DNA of 64,000 bases from Heterocephalus glaber (taxonomy: Eukaryota > Chordata > Mammalia > Rodentia > Bathyergidae), in NCBI RefSeq assembly GCF_000247695.1, contig NW_004624783.1:3958128-4022127 (forward strand), in the 5' to 3' direction. The notes beneath the pieces were generated by a model that was given only the letters and a program-made list of their open reading frames with translations, was not told the DNA's origin and searched no databases. The stretch's first letter is position 1, and each line of letters starts with the position of its first letter. The position numbers were made by a program, and so were the translations under genes. This document shows, piece by piece, positions 54,304-63,617 of this stretch.

Positions 54304-55440
54304 ATTTATTTTTCTTGCCTGAGGAGCCACAGAAGACTTTCAGGTGTCACCTAGGCTTCTCAAAGATCCTTAGCAGCAATCAGAGCCCCTCCTCCAACCC
54401 AACCCACCCTTGTTGTTCCCTTACCTGCCTGCAGGTTTTAGGCTAATGCTTCCCATGTGTAGGGAACGCTTTAAAATCCTTTCCTTTCTGGCTTCTCCTT
54501 TTCATATATGGATGAAAACAGGACATTGACATCCCCAAGAAAGGAACTATTGGGTGCTAGGATCCTGGCTAAGTATCAGGATTCAGGGATTTGCAGCCTC
54601 TGTCTCCCTCACTGCTGGCCTTTGGGGTCTTATGTCACTCATGTCAGGCCTCTGTGTCAAGGGCAGGGACCTGTATAGCAGGAGAGTCCATCTTTCTCTG
54701 GTCTCCTCTCAGCTCTGCCTCCTGGGATGTTGGCACAGAGGGGGCTGCTCAGCCTGCCCAGCATATCCAGAAGCAGGCCTGCCCTCTGTGATCTTGAACT
54801 ACACAGTGATTCTTGGCAATAAAGCTGGCAGAGAGAGATGCTCAGAGCCAGCTCTGCAGAAGAGAGTTCCAGTTATCACACATTTGCATGGTGGCATAGG
54901 GTCAGCTAAGTATTTTGTGTCTTGCTAATGAGCTCCCCTCCACTAGATGCCTGGATGGTGGATCAGTGGGTGGGAGAGCTCAGTGCAGGAAAGGAAGCAG
55001 TGGTCAAAGAGGTGCAGTTTCTGAGCATGCTGGAGCTGGAGTTCACTGCCAGACTCATGGGATGCAAAATGCTGGTGGCACAATAATGATGTGACAGCTG
55101 CTTCTCCTGGTCCTGGGATGCCTTTCTGTAAAAATTGATCCAATAGGCTGAGCAGTGTAGAGCAGCCTGCCCTTTGCTCTGCATGCCCCTGCATGGCAGG
55201 GGCTGGTGCCAGAAGGAGAGAAAGCAGGCATCAAGTGGGGCACTGTGTTTTGGTGGAGGACCTTCTTGGAATAGAACAATTAGCCTGCTGCCCTACCCAC
55301 TGGCAGCCTGCAGCAGGACACTGCCACTCACCACTGTATGCACATGGTGTGAATTAATACCAAGCACAAGGTGAAAGTGAGGCTCCATAGGACGTTTACA
55401 ACTTGGACTTAAGCATCTTTTTAAAAAATTAGTTAATTAA
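54304..55440. other. unique sequence, no gene seen
   Basis: No repeat recognised. A 124-codon frame at 54554-54928 is without domain signature. Confidence 0.4.
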
Positions 55441-55479
55441 CATACTGGGTACTAAATTCAGGGCTTTTTGCTGAGCTAC

Positions 55480-55519
<40 letters not shown>

Positions 55520-55619
55520 TCTCTTTCTGAGTCAGGGTGGTCTTGCTAAGTCACTAAGTTGCCCAGGATGGGCTTAAACTTTCTATCCTCCTGATTCAGC
55601 CTCCCAAAGCACTGGGCAT
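55441..55619 (-). mobile_element. composite 7SL/tRNA SINE with (CT)n between its halves
   Basis: Minus-strand reading: GCTTTGGGAGGCTGAATCAG, AAGTTTAAGCCCATCCTGGG, CAACTTAGTGACTTAGCAAG, then a GA repeat (55484-55527, CT on plus), then GATGTAGCTCAGCAAAAAGC and ACTAAATTCAGGGC in reverse as the tRNA-like half. The A-rich linker between the two modules has grown into the microsatellite. Confidence 0.8.
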
Positions 55620-56370
55620 CTAGAAGCCCTTTCTCCATCTTTTAAACATGGCTGGCTCCCCTTTCCCTCCCCAAGTCTTGCTAGGGTGACCTCTTGTGTC
55701 AGGTGAGCGTTCCTGGTAACTTTTTATAGATTTCTCTGCCTCTATGTCTGTCACCTGTCATTGCTAACTTTTGCCAGTGATCCTGTCTGATGCAGCTCTC
55801 CTGCTCCTGTTTAATTTGTTCTTTTTAATTGGCTGTGGGCTTGGAAACAGATACTCAGGCTTATTAGACTTGTGTATAAAATAAGGATAAAGAGGCATTG
55901 AGTGATGACTCAGGGGACTCTCTGAGTCAAGTGCATTAGCTCTGGTATGTAGGCCCTGAGATTTCTGTTAGCCTTTCCCAGATCATTTCTGGGGTTTTTT
56001 TTCTTTTTTTCTGATGCTTGGCTGGATTCTCAGCTGGGAATATCTAAGACCAGCTGATGAGCAGACAGGCAGGAAAATGGGCCCTGACACAGACCTCTGA
56101 CTTCTGTACCCATTGATGCCCTATGCTGAAGCCAGTCAAGTCTCCTGTTTGGATTACTTGACAGGAGCCAAGTGTCTCCTGGACAATTGGCTTTTGCTGA
56201 CAATGACTTGTGGCAGTTTCCAAGGTCTTAAATTTGGTTCAGGTAGTTGTGAGATCCATTTGTACAGGGACAGGGATAAAACAGTTTTTGATTAAAAGTT
56301 TTACCTACCCTTACTCCTCCACTGTCTCCAATTGTAGCCCTCTCCTTCTCCCCAAAGTGGCCATGCAGTC
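55620..56370. other. unique sequence, no gene seen
   Basis: No repeat or gene recognised. T-rich at 55990-56010. Confidence 0.4.
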
Positions 56371-56384
56371 TCCAAGTCCTTCTT

Positions 56385-56594
56385 CGTTTGTTTGTTTGTT
56401 TGGTTATTTATTTATTTGTAGCACTGAGGATCAAACCCAGGCCTTCACATTGGGTTACATTTCTAGACTTTTTATTTTTTAATTTTGAGACAGAGTCTTG
56501 CTAAGTCACTAAGTTGCCCACTATTGGCGTGTGATTCTCCTGCCTCAGTCTCCCAGAGTGCTGGGATGATAGACATGTGCCACCACACCTGGCT
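56385..56594 (-). mobile_element. composite 7SL/tRNA SINE with target-site duplication
   Basis: Reversed: CCAGGTGTGGTGGCACATG head, CAGCACTCTGGGAGACTGAG, GCAACTTAGTGACTTAGC, AAGACTCTGTCTCAAAATTA, then the tRNA-like half with AATGTAACCCAATGTGAAGG and TGGGTTTGATCCTCAGTGC. The tail is TTTG/TTTA repeats. A 14-bp imperfect duplication (TCCAAGTCCTTCTT / TCCAAGCCCTTTTT) flanks it at 56371-56384 and 56595-56608. Confidence 0.85.
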
Positions 56595-56604
56595 TCCAAG
56601 CCCT

Positions 56605-56745
56605 TTTTTGATGGCCCTAGAATGCCCTTTCCCTCTCCCCTATCTAAATCCACCCTCCTGTTCAGCCTCGGTTAAATCATATCCCCACCATGAAGCCCTC
56701 CCTTATACGACTTCTCCCCCTCCTCTGAATGCCTAGCACCAATGT
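56605..56745 (+). mobile_element. L2 fragment
   Basis: GAATGCCCTTTCCCTCTCCC, GGTTAAATCATATCCCC and ATGAAGCCCTCCC match the order of the L2 3' region (GAATGCTCTTCC..., CTCAAATGTCACC..., GAGGCCTTCCC). Diverged. Confidence 0.5.
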
Positions 56746-56869
56746 GTGTGTCTGTGTTCACAAGTTCACTGACTTACTCCACAAGTATTAATTAAGCCTT
56801 TGGTCCTGTAAGCATGCTGGTTGCTTCCTCGTTTCACATGTTCGTCTGCCCTTCTCTGCTACCAGGGGC

Positions 56870-57100
56870 AGAGATTTTCAGCCCTGGCTGTACTTTAAGA
56901 TACTGGAGAGCTTTTCGAACTCTGGTGCAAAACTACATTCTGGACCCATTAATACAGACCTGGGCAGAATTTTTAAGACTATTTTTAAGTAATTATAAAT
57001 TAGCAGGCAGTTGCCAAAAAAACTTGTACAAAGAGGTCCCTTGTGCCCTTCACTCAGTTTTCCTCCATGGAAACAGTGTGCCTCTCTGAAGCACTATAAT
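56870..57100. mobile_element. hAT-Charlie remnant, then possible L1 scrap
   Basis: GATTTTCAGCCCTGGCTGTAC and ACTTTAAGATACTGGAGAGC resemble a Charlie-type MITE end. The following AGTTGCCAAAAAAACTTGTAC, AAAGAGGTCCCTTGTGCCC resembles a common old L1 segment. Both matches are weak and the boundary between them is near 56980. Confidence 0.4.
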
Positions 57101-57647
57101 ATCACATTGAGCTAGGTGAAAGTCTCTCTCTCCTTTACTATAGGCCCCGACTCCAAGTGCGGATGGTGTATGTCAGGTCGCTGGAGTCCTCCTCTGGCCT
57201 GCGTGCACAGATAGCTGTTTGCAAGGCTCACAAATGAAATTGAAAATAGACCAAACAATGTGACAGTTTTCTGCTGCTATTTTTTCTTCCATGAACAGAA
57301 TGTTCAGCATTATTTTTTTTCCTCTGTGCAATCCTGAAAGTGAGAAATAATCTGATTGGAATGCTGGCTTCTGCTGTTGAGAAGCCTACCCAGCAAGCCT
57401 TGCAAATAGAGCATGCCCCAGGAGCACATCTGGGGCCTTGGAGGAAGAAAGGTTGGCATGTGGCTGGCTGTGCCACACTCCGGTGCTGAGGCGGCTGGGA
57501 AGTCAGTGGGCCCCATTTTGGTGAATGGTGCTCTTCTAGGTTTGTCTTTGCCCTGAAACTTTGTCTAGGGCTTCTATAGGGCCCCTTTTCTCTGAAATTT
57601 TTCTATGGGGCTTTTTCTATAAAGCTTTTTTCTAGGGCTTCTATGTA
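57101..57647. other. unique sequence, possible conserved element
   Basis: The block at about 57215-57440 (CACAAATGAAATTG, AGACCAAACAATGTGACAG, TCTGCTGCTATTTTTTC, CTGATTGGAATGCTGG) has the look of conserved noncoding sequence. TCTAGGGCTTCTAT is repeated at 57564 and 57631. No gene recognised. Confidence 0.35.
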
Positions 57648-57995
57648 GTATGATCAAAAAATACGGTGCATGTTTATTTATTTATTTTTAACATTATTAC
57701 AGTAAAAGTCACATTACCTTTAAGCACCCTCAAAGTACTCAACCTCACATATCTCATTGTTCTTGCCACTTTCTGAGGCAGTTCTGGAAGTTCACTTCCA
57801 TAAGTGTTTTTATTTAGTTTCACTGTCTATCTTGATATCCTGAATTGATTGAAAACATTCACCTATCGTGGTTATTTTGACTTAGGGAAAGAGCCAAAGG
57901 TCACATGGTGCCAGATACAGTAAATAAGGTGGATAAGAACACACTGCAATATTTTTATGAGCCTTAGTGTTTGTTGAAAGGCACTCAGCAGCAGC
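57648..57995 (-). pseudogene. mariner transposase relic (left, minus-strand copy)
   Basis: The minus-strand translation around 57890-57960 reads KNIAVCSYPPYLLYLAPCD and then LWLFP, a clear match to the mariner catalytic motif HPPYSPDLAPCDFWLFP containing the last aspartate of the D,D34D triad. Farther on (57700-57790) NFQNCLRKWQEQ matches the C-terminal FQKCFQKWQERWDKC motif. The frame is broken by stops and shifts. The left edge, GTATGATCAAAAAATACGG at 57648, looks like the element's terminus. This is a dead DNA transposon, 5' truncated. Confidence 0.8.
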
Positions 57996-58010
57996 ATTTA
58001 CCATATTCTT

Positions 58011-58098
58011 TTTTTTTTTTTTTTGGTACTAGGGATTGAACTTGGGTCCTTGTGCTTGCAAGGCAGGTGGCGGAACCACTGAGTTAAATCCCCAGACC
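58011..58098 (-). mobile_element. tRNA-derived SINE between the mariner arms
   Basis: Reversed body: GGTCTGGGGATTTAACTCAG, CACCTGCCTTGCAAGCACAAG in pieces, GACCCAAGTTCAATCCCTAG, then GTACC and a T14 run on the plus strand. An exact 12-bp duplication TACCATATTCTT flanks it at 57999-58010 and 58099-58110. Confidence 0.9.
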
Positions 58099-58110
58099 TA
58101 CCATATTCTT

Positions 58111-58444
58111 GGTTACACCTCATAAAGACACAAAAGAGGACTTCTAGAACTGCTTCAGAAATTGGCAAGAACAATGGGATGTGTCCTCAAATCAAGGAGG
58201 GGTAGTTTGAGGGGCATTAAAGGCAATGTGTCTTTTATTGCAATAATTTTTTCAATCAGTATTCACCATATTTTTTGTTTGTGTGTGTGTGTGTGTGTGG
58301 GTGTGTGGGTGGTTTTTTTTTTTCTGGTTTTTTTTTTGTACCAGAGATCGAACTCAGAACCTTGTGCTTGCTAGGTAGGCAGTAGAACCACTGAGCTAAA
58401 TTCCTGGCCCCACCATATGTTTTGACCATATGTTTTGATCATAC
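58111..58444 (+). pseudogene. mariner transposase relic (right, plus-strand copy)
   Basis: Plus-strand 58136-58200 translates as EDF*NCFRNWQEQWD, again the mariner C-terminal motif, followed by sequence homologous to the left copy (CATTAAAGGCAATGTGTC versus GCTTAAAGGTAATGTGAC). The right edge TTTTGATCATAC is the reverse of the left copy's terminus. So the two copies lie back to back with termini outward. A second SINE (58277-58410) is inserted before the terminus. Non-functional. Confidence 0.75.
58277..58410 (-). mobile_element. tRNA-derived SINE with (CA)n and A-rich tail
   Basis: Reversed body 58348-58410: GGGCCAGGAATTTAGCTCAG, GGTTCTACTGCCTACCTAGC, AAGCACAAGGTTCTGAG, TTCGATCTCTGGTAC. The tail on the plus strand comprises (GT)n at 58280-58312 and two T runs. 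Flanking duplication CACCATATTTTTT / CACCATATGTTTT (12 of 13) at 58264-58276 and 58411-58423 shows the GT repeat belongs to the tail. Confidence 0.85.
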
Positions 58445-58804
58445 ATGAAAGCCATCAAGGAGTGGCCTGGCCCATGATCGTGAGATCTAGAAAGGAAGAG
58501 TGAGAGTGTCTGAAGCTGGAACACATTTTATCTCAGACTTCATCTACAGAACAATTTGGGAAACATAGGCACCCTGGGCCATGGTTCCCTTTCCCCAGAG
58601 CCCTGGAATTGGGACCTGACATGGGCTACAAGGCTGTAGAAGAGGCAGTGGAGTTTTGGGTTGGGGTGGGTGGCAGAACGGAAGGATGCTCTTTTGTATC
58701 CTGCTGGGGACTCCTTCCTAATCTCAAGAGGGAGGAAGAAGGCTTCCAGATTGTCAGTGCCACATGGGAGCTGAGAAAAGTGGAGTCCTTTATTTCATGA
58801 GAGA
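58445..58804. other. unique sequence, no gene seen
   Basis: No repeat or gene recognised. Confidence 0.4.
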
Positions 58805-58900
58805 CTTTAATCTTTGCTTTATTTAAGAAACACACTTGGATCACCATTCTTTGCCTGGTACAGAGCTTGGTTCTAGGGACACAAAGATGAGTAATATGAA
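58805..58900 (-). mobile_element. L2 3'-end fragment, antisense
   Basis: TTGCCTGGTACAGAGCTTGG, TTCTAGGGACACAAAGATGAG and TAATATGAAGTCTGAC follow the reversed L2 end (GTGCCAGGCACTGTTCTAGG...GATGAAC). Short and diverged. Confidence 0.5.
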
Positions 58901-59069
58901 GTCTGACTAGGTACATATCTCTCTAGATGTGACTTTATTTTATATTTTGTCCTGCGTTGAGAGATGGATCGAGGTTGGACAAGGAAGGAAGTTGATCATT
59001 TTGATGAATTTCCATTCACAAATGCCCAGAAGATGTGGGTACAGAATAATCAGATTTCAAAGGTCACAT

Positions 59070-59225
59070 TCCTTACTCTTCATGCCCTGTGGGAGTATTC
59101 TAGATCTTGATGGGATGTTTGTTACACAAGTGAATACATTTGTCAAAAACTCATCAAAGTGAACTCTCCGTGAAATGTGAGATCTGTACATTTCACTGAA
59201 TATAAATTTTACCTTTAAAAAAATC
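59070..59225 (+). mobile_element. L1M 3'-end fragment, sense
   Basis: GTATTCTAGATCTTGATGGG, GTTTGTTACACAAGTGAATAC, TTGTCAAAAACTCATCAAAG, ATCTGTACATTTCACTG, AATATAAATTTTACCTTTAA plus a short A run match the last 150 bases of an old L1 3' UTR. The sequence from 58925 may also belong to it. Confidence 0.75.
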
Positions 59226-59589
59226 ATGTTCCACAGAGAAATGGAAAAGAAGCAATGAAGCCACTGTTAAAATAAGACTCTTTTAAGCAGGCTTCAACCC
59301 TGATTTTGAAATGTTATTCCATACACTGGAGTCCACCTAAACTGAATGCACCTGTGATCTCAAACCTCTGTCCCCCAAAGTCTAAGTGTTTGTCCTTCAG
59401 CAGACTTGCCCCACTCCTCACCTAGGTGTGCCTGATCCTGCTTCTGGAATAGTCTCCCATGTTCCACTAGGACAAGGGTGGCCCTGTCTCCTCGTGAAGT
59501 TAGTGATCTTCGCCTTTTCTGTTTTGCCTACATTGACTGCCTTGTTATAATTCGACCCCTTATTATACATTTGTATTTACTAAATATGT
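59226..59589. other. unique sequence, no gene seen
   Basis: A C/T-rich part at 59380-59470 may be an L2 remnant (CCCACTCCTCACC, CTTCTGGAATAGTCTCCC), too weak to call. Confidence 0.35.
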
Positions 59590-59665
59590 TTGCACATGCA
59601 AAAACTCAGGACAGTTCCTGTCACAAAGTAAGTACTCAACAAATGATCATTATTATTATTGCTGC
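59590..59665 (+). mobile_element. MIR or L2 tail fragment
   Basis: CAGGACAGTTCCTGTCACAAAG, TAAGTACTCAACAAATGATC, ATTATTATTATTG matches the shared ...GTGCCTGGCACATAGTAAGTGCTCAATAAATG ending with a TTA-rich tail. Confidence 0.6.
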
Positions 59666-60154
59666 TGTATTTTATGCTTACGATCAGGCTCCTCAGGGCT
59701 ATGCCTTTGATCGACATACAAGTTCATCAGGGGCTGGATTGTGTCTCTTTGGTGACTAACACACTGCTGGGCACTTGCACTTGCTTGAAATATGTATAGA
59801 TGTGTGTCAACTCTAGGTAAACTCCAGTCCATGTTTGGGGGGATCCGACTATGCCAGGTACATGACTGAGGAACATTCTGGCAGAGACCTCTGTGCTTAG
59901 ATGCAGCACCAAACAGGTGGCATGTGAAAGGATGGGATGCCCAGGAAACTAAGTCCTTTTCCCTGCAATTTGAGGACCTTGAGAAATAACTGGTTCCAAG
60001 CCCCGGTAAGAAGTGGGGATTTTGTCCTCAGAGTACATGGTCTTTGTGGATGGTCTTGTGTACTTCCTATGGGCATCTCAAGATGAGGTAATAAGATGCC
60101 ACTTAGTAACAACAGCCCTGCCTTTCAAAGTGACACCCACCAAAGGGGCATCGT
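59666..60154. other. unique sequence, no gene seen
   Basis: No repeat or gene recognised. Confidence 0.4.
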
Positions 60155-60375
60155 GAAAATAACACCTGCTCATCAGCCCTGCCCACCTCCAGCAGGCAAG
60201 GGCTGGGCCACCCTGCTCATTAGTTTGCCAGCTGTCGCCACCAGCCTGCTGACAGCTGATGCTCATTAATCCTGGAGCCCCAAGCCTGTGGGGCCGAAAG
60301 AGGCTGAGCCTTTAGAGCCATTTATGGTTATTGACTGCATGAGGTGCTAGATTGATTTATAATTGAGCTGAGGGG
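60155..60375. promoter_or_regulatory. candidate conserved noncoding element
   Basis: Dense in known transcription-factor-like words and free of any repeat I know: CAGCTGTCGCC and GACAGCTGATG (E-box CAGCTG), GCTCATTAATCC (homeodomain, OTX-like TAATCC), GAGCCATTTATGGTTATTG and GATTTATAATTGAG. Repeated CTGCTCAT and CAGCCTG/CAGCCCTG words occur. This is judged only from texture; conservation could not be measured. Confidence 0.3.
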
Positions 60376-60729
60376 CCTCCCCATGTCTCTGGAGACCAGG
60401 ATCCTAAACTGGGCTACCCCAGGGGGGTGGTTTTGGTTTGTTGGCTTCATGAAAAGGAAACAGCAGGGATGAGGTTCTCGCCAGAGCAGCAGGGATGGCA
60501 TCTCCACAGAGTTGACTCCACACATCCCCCATGGCCTCCTGGCTTGGCTGCTATGGATGTGGGGCTCCCAGATAGAACCTATGCTAGTGAGGTCACAGTT
60601 TCTTCAGGAGAGCAAGACACTTGGCAGGACTTCCCTGGCCAACCTGGGATCAGCCTTCTAAAAGCACAAGTTTTGCAGGAAAATAGGTCACAACAGCAGC
60701 AGATGATGAACTGCTTAGAGTCTCTTTGA
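60376..60729. other. unique sequence, no gene seen
   Basis: A 100-codon frame at 60427-60729 has no recognisable domain. Its CAACAGCAGCAG segment is low complexity. Confidence 0.4.
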
Positions 60730-61000
60730 CATTACACTAAAGGCTTCAAACGCATTGTCTTTTTTGGTACCAGGGATTGAACTCAGGACCTTCTGCTTTT
60801 GAGGCAGTCAGCAGAACCACTGAGCGAAATCCCTGTCCCAAAATGCATTGTCTTATCCAGTGAGGTGAAGAACTATTATGAAGCCACTTTGGCTAGAGAG
60901 GAAACTGAGGCACAATGGACTAAACAACTGCTTAGGGACACATGCTAGTGGAGGCAGAGCTTGGCTTTGAACCAAGAGGTTTGGCTTGCAGTTTTGGTGT
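60730..61000 (-). mobile_element. MIR, antisense, split by a SINE
   Basis: The left part (60730-60755, ACTAAAGGCTTCAAACGC) and the right part (GTCTTATCCAGTGAGGTGAAG, GAGAGGAAACTGAGGCAC, TGCTAGTGGAGGCAGAGC, TTGGCTTTGAACCAAGAGG) form one reversed MIR, interrupted by the tRNA-SINE at 60761-60844. Confidence 0.75.
60761..60844 (-). mobile_element. tRNA-derived SINE inserted in a MIR
   Basis: Reversed body: GGGACAGGGATTTCGCTCAG, TGGTTCTGCTGACTGCC, AAAAGCAGAAGGTCCTGAG, TTCAATCCCTGGTACC, with a very short T tail. An exact 10-bp duplication GCATTGTCTT flanks it at 60752-60761 and 60845-60854 (one base shared with the tail). Confidence 0.9.
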
Positions 61001-61129
61001 TTCTACTTCCTCCTGCTCCAGGCATGGCACTTGGCATTACCAGTCTGAGCAGTGGGTCTGATGGGCCATCACAGAGGCTGGGGCATCTCCAGTAGGACAG
61101 GGAAGTCTGGGCTGGTGGGAGAGAAAGTG

Positions 61130-61240
61130 ACTGGGGGTCAGGAAACTGGGATTCCAGTTTCATCCCAGCCACTAAGTAGCTATGTGGATTTAGGTACATT
61201 ACCTTCCTGTTCTGTGCCCTCTGTTAAGAGGAGCTTACTG
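61130..61240 (+). mobile_element. MIR fragment
   Basis: GGGATTCCAGTTTCATCCC, AGCCACTAAGTAGCTATGTGG, ATTTAGGTACATTACCTTCC and TCTGTGCCCTCTGTTAAGAGG match MIR from head through core. It lies head to head with the previous MIR (opposite strands). Confidence 0.7.
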
Positions 61241-61690
61241 TCCTTAGTTGTTTTTAAAATAAAGATACCAGCCTGCAGTAAATGTGAAAACGCAGAGGAA
61301 AAAATACAATAACTTTAGTAACTTCCCTGGGTCTACTAGGAAGGCCTCGAGCATAGGAGTCCCTCCCCCCATTTGTACAACAGCATAGCATTTTGGGTAG
61401 TGGACACAGCATCTGACTCCTCCGTGCTCTTTCATCACGCACCAAGGTGACTCCCTGGCTCTCTCTCCCTTCCTCTTCCCATGTATGTGGCTGGACTTTC
61501 AGGAAGCCTGTGTCAGCTCACCTGTTTAGGACTTCTCTTCCTCCTGGCCAGGGCCTTTTATGAGTATGTGGTGCATAAATCAGTGAATCTTATGTCTATT
61601 TCTCTACTCCTTTCTGATACCTTCTCTTTACTTCCTCTTTCCTCACTTTCTCTCTTTCTCTTGCTTTACCATCATCAAAGATGAATCTTA
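61241..61690. other. unique sequence, no gene seen
   Basis: No repeat or gene recognised. The C/T-rich stretch at 61600-61665 is low complexity. Confidence 0.4.
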
Positions 61691-61865
61691 GTATCCAAAC
61701 TGTGAACCCAACTGTCTCCATTGCTGCAGGTTTCAGATCAGCCCGCGTGATGGTAGCGCTTTTTATGGCAGCAGAAGCTGCTGATGCATAATTCAACAAA
61801 CAATCCAGAAATGCACTGGAATCCAAATTACTCACATCAGAAGGATCTTGATGGTAAATGCTGTT
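61691..61865. promoter_or_regulatory. candidate conserved noncoding element
   Basis: Contains GCCCGCGTGATGGTAGCGC (CpG retained in otherwise CpG-poor DNA), the inverted pair CAGCAG-AAG-CTGCTG, POU/octamer-like ATGCATAAT, SOX-like AACAAACAATCC and TEAD-like TGGAATCC, and TTACTCACATCAGAAGG. The composition stands out from flanks and no repeat family explains it. An open minus-strand frame of 79 codons crosses it; I do not read it as coding. Conservation is untested. Confidence 0.35.
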
Positions 61866-62155
61866 TCTTAAAAACTCACTCCATTCATGCCGGTCCCTGT
61901 GCTTTTATCTTTCAGCATTTGTAAAATTTTGGGGAAGGCTGGGCTGCAGAGAGGATTGTTTTAGCTTAAAATGGCTGGCTGGGTTTCCCTGCAGATAACA
62001 TGGGTGGTGTGAAGTCCCCAGCCCCCATACCCCGGCCAGCTGTCACAGTGGCAGGTGCCTAGGGGTGGGTCTTGGGGCTGTTTTCCCTAGGCTCTAAGCA
62101 GGTGTGGGCCAGTCTTGGAGGCTCCTGCCCTGCCCACCTGCAGCAGGCACTTCCC
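61866..62155. other. unique sequence, no gene seen
   Basis: No repeat or gene recognised. Confidence 0.4.
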
Positions 62156-62191
62156 AGGGGTCATTGGAAAGCTTTCTCTCCAATGACCCCT
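62156..62191. repeat. perfect 13-bp inverted repeat (hairpin)
   Basis: Left arm AGGGGTCATTGGA (62156-62168), 10-base loop AAGCTTTCTC, right arm TCCAATGACCCCT (62179-62191). All 13 pairs are Watson-Crick. The GAAAGCTTTC palindrome sits at the loop. The flanks do not extend the stem, so it is too short for a typical microRNA precursor. Confidence 0.95.
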
Positions 62192-63617
62192 TTGGCCACC
62201 AGTTTAATATTTCTGGGCTGTATTTGACCTAAGCCTGTGCTGGTTCAGCTGTGTGACTCAGGAAGTCCCTAGGACACATCACTGTCTCCAGTAAGGCTCC
62301 AAGGATCAGAAATTCATATTCCACTGAGCTATGCAGTTCCCGGGAAACTGGTCTTCCAGAACTGGATCGAAAACAGAAGAAAGCATCCTCAAAGAAAAAA
62401 TCTGCGTCTTGAACTTGAGGGCAGCAGAAGGTGTGATGGAAGGCACTTGGCACCTGGATTGAGACTCCCAACTGGCTTCACCATTTACTCCTGACTATGG
62501 AGGCCTTGCTACTTGCTTGCCATTCTTTCTACAGTTCATGGTAGAACTTAAGACTGGACTCCCTGCTTTCCCTGGGAGGCAGAGAGAATCAAGTGACATT
62601 TCTTGGTCTTTATAGGAGGCTGATGGAGCCTCCCAGGCCTAGCCCTTTGCCAACTAGGCCCCGGTTCCCAGGCTGCCATTAGAGGCAGCATGAATGGACA
62701 TGAGGGTCTCATTGGCAGTGTGTCTTCCCCTCTTAATCTGCCCCTGCAGCACCTCTGCGGCTCCATAATCAGATATGAAAGAGCTCTGAAGTGCTGGCTG
62801 CCTGCAAGGCTTTAAAGGTCTCCATGATCACAGCTCAGTGCTGCAGTCCTCAAATTTACCTTCCCTGAACCCCTCATGAGCAAGGCTCTTCCTGAGATCC
62901 CTCTAAGAATCCCAGAGTTGAGAGCATCTTCTCCTATATCCTTCCTCCTGCCTCCACCATCCTCCATGCTGCCTGAATTACTTCCAAATGGGCTGTTATC
63001 CTCAGTGATGCTAACTGGCCTAGGTAGATCCTGTTATCATCTTCCACAGGCTCTGCCCTGTATGCTTTTCAGGAGCCCAGAGGACCTGCTGTGGCCAAGT
63101 CCAGACCTGCATGTCTAATTGAGTGTCTCTCCACTACCTCAGGAGTGAGAAGTGGGTTATGTGATCAATAGCCCTTGTGGTTGCTTATCAGCACCTGTGG
63201 TTGTTACCCATTTGCACTGGGGATGCAGACCAAGGACCTGCAGAGCAACAGCAGGCTCCACCCCCACAGAGGGCAGGGTCACGCTGGCACATGATGAGGA
63301 CCTGGAATCCCCAGAGGCTGAGAATTCCCAGGGTTGGCCCCAGAGCTCACTGGGCTGGCAGATCTGAGCTACTGCTAGCCACGGAGGACTCAGGCTAAGC
63401 AGAGGGAGACTGGCTGGGAGCAAGGAGGGCAGCTCAGAGGAGGACTGCAAATGTAGCAGGTGATTAGATTCACAGGACTGGACAGTGGGACAAAGCAGGA
63501 AAGTGCTTCATGGATCGTCATGTCTTCTGGGATTCGTCTGTGGCCCTGCCTTCAAACTAGCTCAGTTTTAATCCCATGTTAATATCCAGTGTGACTTCTA
63601 AAAGATTGCTAACTTTA
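62192..63617. other. unique sequence, no gene seen
   Basis: No repeat recognised. Overlapping frames of 70-97 codons, including opposing ones at 63152-63450, without domains. Confidence 0.4.

Noticed and set aside
62156..62191. MicroRNA precursor
   Set aside because: The stem is only 13 bp and the flanks do not extend it. A precursor needs roughly 30 bp or more.
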